Source: Emergomyces orientalis (taxonomy: Eukaryota; Ascomycota; Eurotiomycetes; Onygenales; Ajellomycetaceae). From it: a stretch of DNA of 13,625 nt. Position 1 is the stretch's first letter, and each line of letters starts with the position of its first letter. Below, piece by piece: positions 9,361 to 13,625 of the stretch. The notes below the pieces were generated by a model. The model had not been told where the DNA came from. It did not search any database and saw only the letters and a program-made list of their open reading frames with translations. The stretch spans positions 1 through 13,625 of the forward strand of contig MOWL01000065.1 in NCBI GenBank assembly GCA_002110485.1, in the 5' to 3' direction. Both the position numbers and the translations under genes were made by a program.

Positions 9361-9632
9361 GTGCTCTCTATTGTAGTGTTGGCGGATCTGATCGGTGTTG
9401 ACCGACCGATAGCTGCAGCCGGCGTGGTGGCAGAGAAAGCCCCTGATGGTCGGCAGCTCTACAATCTCGGCGACCCCATCTCTGGCTGCACCACACCGAC
9501 ACGCGAGGCTGCCACCGGCTTCAGTGAATTGAATGATTTGATTCGCCTCCGCTCTAAGCTCTCTATGTGATGTTTCTCCAGCAGATGCCGTCCCAGGTTC
9601 TGGCGGGTGTAGCAGCAGCCATGTGTGGTGCA
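9361..9632 (-). other. OrsD-type domain, two C2H2-like fingers
   Basis: Finger 1 follows LPQYCVIVC: C26-X4-C31-X9-H41-X4-H46, counted from the ATG at 9707. Finger 2 lies in another frame after an ELPTIRGF lead: C-X4-C-X12-H-X4-H at 9361-9432, followed by a W..YLQTLF segment. This pair, with the 'pI.GF.C' lead to the second finger, is the hallmark of the OrsD domain found at the N-terminus of many fungal RecQ-like proteins. DNA binding is likely but not shown. A one-base shift lies between the fingers, near 9555-9567. Confidence 0.75.
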
Positions 9633-9707
9633 GACAATCACACAGTACTGCGGCAGAACACAAAGATAAGATGAAATTGAATCAACAACAGATTCTGACT
9701 GAGACAT

Positions 9708-9735
9708 GATTGATTGATTGAATGATTGAACTAAT
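9708..9735. repeat. Short (TGAT)n-type repeat before helicase start
   Basis: Several TGAT/TGAA units sit directly upstream of the ATG at 9707, followed by AACT-type units to about 9752. On the gene's strand this is an AT-rich, CAAT/TCAA-containing leader. Confidence 0.6.
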
Positions 9736-9752
9736 TAACTAACTGACTAAAG

Positions 9753-10147
9753 AGGATACAGTGTTGAAATTGTCAAGAAATAGTAGAGTGTTAAGATGAC
9801 ATTGAAAAGAACTTGCTTAATATTCAGAGACTGAAGTTATTTTACATGATCATCACTGAAGCATCAAACCCTTTCTGGCTTAGTTCAGAGACTTCAAGTT
9901 AGTACACTTGAGACATCTCTATACTTCTCTGCTACTTTTTTCATTGAAGAGCAAGAAATGATTGATGATTGATGAAGTTTTTGATGACAATCAATCTGAA
10001 CAGAATTGAATGAGTTTTTTGGCTGCTGCCAAAGTTCTCGATCCACCCCTGAAATCAGAGCTAAACCCATGTTGATTTGATTACTAACACTCGACATGTT
10101 GGCTGACTAAGCACGGGGCCCGGCTGCTGGCCCTCCAACCCCTTCCA
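9753..10147. other. Upstream region of helicase gene, nothing recognised
   Basis: AT-rich, with no convincing open frame and no similarity to the other elements in the window. Only short imperfect inverted repeats are visible, for example TTCAG/CTGAA near 9823 and TCAAGT/ACTTGA near 9894-9912. It may contain the promoter of the minus-strand helicase gene, but I cannot point to a TATA element. Confidence 0.4.
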
Positions 10148-10217
10148 TTTTGGCGGCCGCCAAAACATCGAGCATGGCAGTGAATGGGTGTTGTTCTTTT
10201 TTGGCGGCCGCCAAAAA
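10148..10217. repeat. Two copies of a GC-rich perfect palindrome
   Basis: An 18-bp palindrome with core GGCGGCCGCC flanked by T4/A4 lies at 10148-10165, and a 20-bp one with the same core flanked by T5/A5 at 10198-10217. Their centres are about 51 bp apart. Each core contains CGG and CCG in inverted orientation, like a site for a fungal Zn2Cys6 factor or another dimeric protein. A half copy (CTTTTGGCGGCACGTG) occurs near 12381-12396. Confidence 0.85.
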
Positions 10218-10259
10218 GTGGATGCAGTGGCTGCAGGAAGGTATCTACACCTGCGGCCA
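10213..10259 (+). repeat. 47-bp dispersed direct repeat, copy 1
   Basis: Starts with AAAAAGTGGATG and ends with CTGCGGCC. It matches 10489-10534 with about seven differences. It begins on the last bases of the second palindrome. Confidence 0.8.
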
Positions 10260-10270
10260 CGGTGATGAGT

Positions 10271-10306
10271 GTATATATATATTATATATATATAGATAGA
10301 TATATT
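10271..10306. repeat. TA/GATA microsatellite
   Basis: An alternating TA tract interrupted by ATTA and GATAGATA. A shorter tract of the same kind lies inside the helicase frame near 9197-9212. Confidence 0.85.
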
Positions 10307-10335
10307 CGAGTTAGAAAGAAGCAGTGCTAGTGTCA

Positions 10336-10475
10336 TAGTGTAATGGTGTAGTCAGCTCATCAGTTCAGCATAGAGTTCGATTTCCCCTTCCCACAAATGG
10401 GCTAATCAGTCTGACCTGTTGACCTGGCATAGAGTTCGATTTCCCTTCCCACGAAGGGGCTAATCGGTCCGGCAC
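10336..10475 (+). repeat. 59-bp tandem repeat with tRNA-like A and B boxes
   Basis: Unit 1 (10368-10426) and a partial unit 2 (10427-10475) both begin GCATAGAGTTCGATTTCCC and share CTAATC near their ends. TAGTGTAATGGT (10336-10347) resembles a tRNA D-arm/A box. GAGTTCGATTTCC (10373-10385 and 10432-10444) resembles a B box at tRNA-like spacing. No acceptor or T-arm pairing closes, so it is not a tRNA gene. A tRNA-derived SINE remnant is possible. Confidence 0.45.
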
Positions 10476-10488
10476 ATCTGGCACCGAG

Positions 10489-10534
10489 AAAAAGTGGATG
10501 GAGTGGTTACAGAAAGATATCTACATCTGCAGCC
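10489..10534 (+). repeat. 47-bp dispersed direct repeat, copy 2
   Basis: Same as copy 1 at 10213-10259. Relative to copy 1 nearly all differences read C to T or G to A, plus one C/G change. The GC palindrome in front is represented only by a degenerate GGCACCGAG. Confidence 0.8.
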
Positions 10535-10599
10535 TGAAGATAATATATTCTGTAGTTCATTGATGCATTTGTTTGTTCGTTCGATACTTAGATGCTTAG

Positions 10600-10961
10600 A
10601 TGCTTGCTAGAAGAAAGAAAAAAAGTGGTTGGTGGTTTGAATTCTAAGGTTAACTCTAGAAACCTCGGCCGGCCGGCCGCTCTTGTAACCTAAATGACTG
10701 CACAATATAGAATAGCACGCAGATTCTTCCATGGATTCTGACAACCACACCGTCGACCGAGCGTCGCCACGATCGAGTGTGGAGATGACTCGAGCTACCA
10801 AGAACAGTGTGACATCTCCAAATACTGAAATCATCGAGGAACGCGGGCTCCATGGCGACATCTGGGCGGGGTGACTTTCAGCGGTGACTTTCAGCGGGCG
10901 CCAACCCGGATCGGGCGTAACGCGGATGGGTTTTTGGTGAGGGGATCGACGACTCACGCTG
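10600..10961. other. Unassigned moderately GC-rich segment
   Basis: Open minus-strand frames of 120 and 65 codons exist here (10607-10969, 10656-10853), but neither shows protease, RT or other pol motifs expected downstream of the Gag. It contains a 14-bp GC palindrome (CGGCCGGCCGGCCG, 10666-10679) and a 13-bp tandem duplication GGTGACTTTCAGC (10870-10895), which shifts any frame crossing it. I cannot assign a function. Confidence 0.4.
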
Positions 10962-11944
10962 TTAGTCAACGCAGACTAGATTTAGGGTTCTCACATCTGA
11001 AGCAGGGATCCCCGAAGCAGTCGGCACAGGCACATTCAACACAGGCACATTCAACATGGGCGGATTCAACATGGGCGGATTCAACGTGGGCGGATTCAAC
11101 GCGGGCGGAGAAGCAATAGGTGGGGAGACAGATGAAATAGAAAAGGCCTCAGATACAAGAACTCGTGCAATCTCTTTTTCTTCTCTGAACTTCAGACACA
11201 GCATCACAAATCTTCACTAATTCCCATTCAGATTAATCAATCTTATCAAATTCAGCAGCTTGAAAAGCCTTCTCGCGAACACATTGCAGAAGCCCTTGCA
11301 GAAACCAAATACAAGCAAGAGATTGTTGCAATTCATTCTTCTGAATGAGAGGCAGCGCGACCCCGCGGAATTGATGGCAATACACGAGGATTTCCTGGCT
11401 CGTAGTGTGGCTCTTATTACAAAGCGCATGGAGGTAAGATTGGTTGTACATCTGTTGATGAGCATCTTCGCGCCAGAAATCGGTGAGCAGCTGCTTCTTA
11501 ACTCCATCCCATGTCTTATGATTCAAAGACAAGCTGATCAATATGTCCCTGCAGCTCCATGGTGCAATAGTTTCGCAACAGAGCCAGACCATCAGTCCCT
11601 GCAAAGCAATGCAAGGTGCATACTGTCTCAAATTGATCAATGAATTCAGTGACATTCCTTCCATCAAAGAACGGGGCTCCGGGGGCTCCAGGAATCAGCA
11701 TTGGCATGACAAGACGTTGATATGGCAGTTCACTATTGAGGGTCGGAGTCGGAGTCGGGGTTGAGGTCAGCTGACCAGATGAAGCAGCAGGCATAGTCAT
11801 CTTCTCCTCACTAATTTCCACTTTTGGTGACACGGTAGAGATCTTCTCCTTGCTAACCTCTATTTTTGAAGATGTAGTAGAGACCTTTCCTGATCAAGAT
11901 TGATGATGGGCAATAGAATCTGACTGAGAATGCTTGGAAGACAT
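10962..11944 (-). pseudogene. Ty3/gypsy-type retrotransposon Gag, broken
   Basis: The start chosen is the ATG at 11942-11944 (MSSKHSQS). The same frame meets a TGA at 11894-11896 and then continues through a Lys/Glu-Ser/Pro-rich N-terminus to the Gag signature APFFDGRNVTEFIDQFE and RNYCTMELQGHIDQL. A shift near 11518 leads to KTWDGVKKQLLTDFW, CHQFRGVALPLI and a FLQGL stretch, the usual order in fungal Metaviridae Gag capsids. A TAA at 11233-11235 and a shift near 11190 follow, then a basic segment and NPPML-type pentapeptide repeats, ending at 10962. I find no CCHC knuckle and no protease, RT or integrase downstream. Its role in an intact element would be assembly of virus-like particles. Confidence 0.72.
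11025..11109 (-). repeat. 15-bp tandem repeat coding for pentapeptides
   Basis: Five full 15-bp units and a partial sixth: two of type CACAGGCACATTCAA, then CATGGGCGGATTCAA twice, then CGTGGG and CGCGGG variants. In the Gag frame (minus) they encode NPPML/NVPVL pentapeptides. Because 15 is divisible by three, all frames stay open across it, and the plus strand also shows long open frames that I regard as shadows. Confidence 0.85.
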
Positions 11945-12151
11945 ATACTGAGAAAGAAAATAATAAACAAAAGACTTCTGTTCACACAAGAGAAAGAGTT
12001 CAACAATACTATCAATATTAATATTCTTTCTATATTTAAATTTCACATCTTCAAGAAAGAGAAAGAACTTCAATATCTGTTGAAGATTTTTTCTTTCATT
12101 CTCATCACTTTTTTCTTCTTTCATTTGTTGAATAGGGGCATGGGTATTCAA
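11945..12151 (-). other. Open extension upstream of Gag
   Basis: The Gag frame stays open upstream to an ATG at 12151 and encodes about 69 Lys/Glu/Phe-rich residues before MSSKHSQS. This may be the leader between LTR and gag or a longer N-terminus. No primer-binding site or LTR end could be identified. Confidence 0.3.
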
Positions 12152-12702
12152 ATTGGGCTTATCAGTGGGGCGTTCGCTCGCATCCTTCGTTATCCACTTT
12201 TGATATCAGCCATATCGGCCAATCAGAGGCTTCCACAAATGAAGACTATTGAAAAGAATGCTCAACAAAAGCAGAAAAGACAAAATGTTGAGGAAAACCA
12301 TATCAGTCGTAGCTACCGCCTGCCCATCCATTTTGAAAGCCTTCCCAGGGACGCCAATGAAGTGGAATAAGGGGTTGTGCGCTTTTGGCGGCACGTGGGC
12401 AGGAGCAGCGGAATCGTAAGAAGGTTGGTAAGTTCGCCGTGTATATAATATTCTATTCAACGAGCTATCCAAATAGCAATACAAAAGAACACGTAGGAGA
12501 TTCAAATATAGAAGAAGAACAAGCAATCAATCACATATCAAATCACACAATCAAAAGGAGCAATCTCACTGCTCTGCGTACAATCAATCCTCGCCGAATC
12601 CACACGTACATCGAAGGATGAGAATATGAGGCAGCCGCGCCAAACAAATATATAAGGCGGTCTCGGCGAAAAGTAATACCACACCGAGATTCCCACCACA
12701 AT
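12152..12702. promoter_or_regulatory. Possible plus-strand promoter region with two TATA boxes
   Basis: TATATAA occurs at 12442-12448 and again at 12649-12655. The second is 48 bp before the ATG at 12703 and is followed by a weak hairpin (TCTCGG/CCGAGA) and a C/A-rich stretch. A CACGTG E-box lies at about 12391-12396, next to a half copy of the GC palindrome. This could be an LTR of the Gag element or an unrelated promoter; no second LTR copy is in the window to test that. Open frames on both strands show no recognisable domain. Confidence 0.3.
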
Positions 12703-12783
12703 ATGAATATTTCAAATGAATTTCAGTTTGATGTTGACCCAGATGATGTAATGATGTATATGAAGATTATATACAAGTTATGA
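12703..12783 (+). CDS. Small ORF after TATA box, unknown, doubtful
   Basis: A 26-codon ATG frame beginning MNISNEFQFDVDPDD and ending in TGA. The TATA box at 12649 and the AT-rich context fit a fungal start. A GTAATG sequence after the DPDD codons could be a donor site, making this a first exon, but no acceptor or following exon could be recognised. Function unknown. Confidence 0.2.
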   Translation: MNISNEFQFDVDPDDVMMYMKIIYKL

Positions 12784-12960
12784 ACAAGAATGCTGTATGT
12801 ATAACTAGTTCTTTACTACTGTTTAACTACTGACTGACTAGTTAATCTTCTCATGAGCTCATTATTTTAACTGATAGTCAGATAACAAGCATACTCTCTA
12901 CTCAGAAAATTGAACATACTGTTCTGATTTCTGAATATCCAGCAACATCTGTCAATGGAT
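12784..12960. other. AT-rich spacer with a structured hairpin
   Basis: No gene seen. A hairpin at 12903-12933 has an outer 6-bp stem (CAGAAA/TTTCTG), a symmetrical 3x3 internal loop, an inner 5-bp stem (GAACA/TGTTC) and a 3-nt loop. A 7-bp inverted repeat TTAACTA/TAGTTAA lies near 12821-12843. Confidence 0.45.
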
Positions 12961-13174
12961 ATATGTGATATTGAAGATTCAATTAGTATTTCACTAGTCA
13001 GGAGTTAAATAATCAGATAGAAGGGGGCAGGCCTTCACTGTATAAGATTATAGTCAAAGGGTCAACTGAGCTTGATACACACTTAAACTTTTACAATTTC
13101 TTACAGTGAAGGCCTGCTCTCTTCCCTCTCTTTCATCTTCTAATTATTTACCTTCTGACTAGTGAAATATCACA
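12961..13174. repeat. Foldback (long inverted repeat) element, MITE-like
   Basis: The inner arms are perfect over 16 bp: GCAGGCCTTCACTGTA at 13027-13042 pairs with 13102-13117. An outer 14-bp perfect pair is 12987-13000 with 13156-13169. The segments between them align imperfectly (shared TAAATAAT). Beyond the outer pair, ATGTGATATT is shared if about 16 bp (near 12971-12988) is taken as an insertion in the left arm. The loop is about 59 nt. No protein is encoded. This fits a foldback or MITE-type element or a hairpin RNA source. Confidence 0.8.
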
Positions 13175-13183
13175 TTCTCACTA

Positions 13184-13204
13184 GCGTAGTCAGCTGAGCT
13201 ACGC
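13184..13204. repeat. Short hairpin next to foldback element
   Basis: GCGTAG and CTACGC enclose a loop that itself contains the palindrome TCAGCTGA. It lies about 10 bp outside the right arm and may belong to the element's end. Confidence 0.6.
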
Positions 13205-13625
13205 GAAGGGTCAGTTGACGTGTAACCTGACAACACACCGATCATTAGCAAAACGGTTGTTACGAGCTTGCTTTAGGCGAACTAGAAGGGAAAAGGCTGT
13301 ACATAGTACAAATATAGAACATATTGTATTATATTTATGTGGATTTAAAAAAGGCCCACACCCCGGTGGGAGGTTCCAGAGTTATGCGAAGAAACTCCGA
13401 TCATTATTATGCTATTCTTGTGACTATGATCAACTCTAAAAGGGAAGCTGCCCTGGTGCAGGTTATGGCTTCCCCGTGTGCATGATGAGCTCTTTCATTT
13501 ATCATCAGTTCGGGCATCTAGTGGTCTTATTACCCGCTGTATCACCTTGAACAATGGAGCCAACTCTTGGCTTCTTGGCATGTCTACTAAGATTCTGAGA
13601 CTCTCTCCCCCTTTCTTCAGTTGTA
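13205..13625. other. Unassigned right end, possible intron 3' site
   Basis: The longest frame (13215-13439) starts at TTG and has no recognisable motif. GGGAAGC at 13442-13448 pairs with GCTTCCC at 13468-13474. At the extreme right, TACTAAG (13585-13591) is followed by a C/T tract and CAG at 13618-13620, the layout of a fungal branch point and 3' splice site; whether an exon follows cannot be seen here. Confidence 0.25.

Larger units (their letters stand above)
5431..9707 (-). pseudogene. OrsD zinc-finger / RecQ-type helicase (telomere-linked helicase class), frameshifted
   Basis: A large GC-rich gene, about 1,400 codons if continuous. The ATG at 9707 is chosen because it opens the first finger frame and is preceded by AT-rich, repeat-type leader sequence. 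Order: two OrsD fingers, a long helical middle, a segment resembling a tyrosine recombinase, and a RecQ helicase with a short Cys/acidic end. This layout is that of fungal subtelomeric RecQ helicases. The frame changes about ten times (near 9560, 8040, 7880, 7800, 7440, 7250, the 6840-6980 linker, 6620, 6330, 6210 and 5810), but I see no stop inside the conserved pieces. Two shifts coincide with homopolymers (C6 at 7251-7256, C5 at 5808-5812). The 3' end runs into the LINE at about 5445. It could be a pseudogene or an intact gene read through indel errors. Confidence 0.85.

Noticed and set aside
5405..9570. Many plus-strand open frames of 80-200 codons across the GC-rich block
   Set aside because: They are antisense shadows of the high-GC helicase gene; all recognisable motifs (fingers, DECH, GRLGRDG) are on the minus strand, and the plus-strand products are Arg/Pro/Ser-rich without domains.
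10330..10395. tRNA gene
   Set aside because: A and B box-like motifs are present, but neither the T-arm nor the acceptor stem pairs, and no anticodon arm is visible.
10981..10990. Telomeric TTAGGG
   Set aside because: A single occurrence only, with no tandem array, so it does not place the window at a telomere.
10871..11119. Plus-strand frame with AHSTQ/ADSTW pentapeptide repeats
   Set aside because: The 15-bp tandem repeat is open in all frames; the flanking Gag homology is on the minus strand.
12206..12526. 106-codon minus-strand frame and the overlapping plus-strand frame 11930-12370
   Set aside because: No recognisable domain in either. The plus-strand one begins antisense to the Gag leader and the minus-strand one is only Leu-rich; chance frames are likely.
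13215..13439. 74-codon plus-strand frame
   Set aside because: It starts at TTG, is basic and featureless, and has no promoter or homology evidence.

Overview
The window looks like transposon-rich DNA from a filamentous fungus, probably an ascomycete. The evidence is two degenerate Tad-like LINE retrotransposons (CCHC-knuckle ORF1; ORF2 parts with endonuclease, RT and RNase H), a Ty3/gypsy-type Gag remnant, and a large OrsD/RecQ 'telomere-linked helicase' type gene, a class known from fungal subtelomeres. I see no telomere repeat, rRNA, tRNA gene or CRISPR array. Base composition is strongly mosaic: the LINEs are very AT-rich, the helicase gene is very GC-rich, and the change near 5,440-5,450 is abrupt.

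Layout. 1-356 is a minus-strand fragment of LINE RNase H, an almost perfect inverted copy of 1679-2036. 357-2731 is a plus-strand LINE with a 5'-truncated ORF1, an ORF2 in which endonuclease is joined in frame to RNase H with the RT missing, a one-base frameshift before the C-terminal zinc motif, and an A-rich tail. 2732-3580 is non-coding AT-rich DNA unusually dense in short hairpins. 3581-4050 is unassigned and less AT-rich. 4052-5441 is a minus-strand fragment of a second LINE, running from the RT YIDD box to RNase H and broken by frameshifts. 5431-9707 (minus) is the helicase gene: two N-terminal C2H2-like OrsD fingers, a long middle region and a C-terminal RecQ helicase, interrupted by about ten frameshifts. 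9708-10600 is its upstream region, with microsatellites, two GC-rich palindromes, a dispersed 47-bp repeat and a 59-bp tandem repeat with tRNA-like boxes. 10600-10960 is unassigned. 10962-11944 (minus) is a broken Gag with a pentapeptide repeat; no pol follows it. 11945-12702 holds upstream and possible promoter sequence. 12703-12783 is a doubtful small ORF. 12961-13174 is a foldback element. 13175-13625 is unassigned.

Main point of interest. The middle of the helicase gene carries what looks like a tyrosine-recombinase active site: an RxxE box, a downstream Lys, a WR box, and a His followed nine residues later by a Tyr. If right, the gene encodes a zinc-finger / tyrosine-recombinase / RecQ-helicase fusion, the design expected of a mobile element's own recombinase-helicase. 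Because the motifs lie in three reading frames separated by one-base shifts, this depends on those shifts being sequencing errors or recent damage. Two self-alignments in the window (the inverted LINE copies differ by two one-base gaps and no substitutions; several helicase shifts sit in G or C runs) make sequencing indels a serious possibility.
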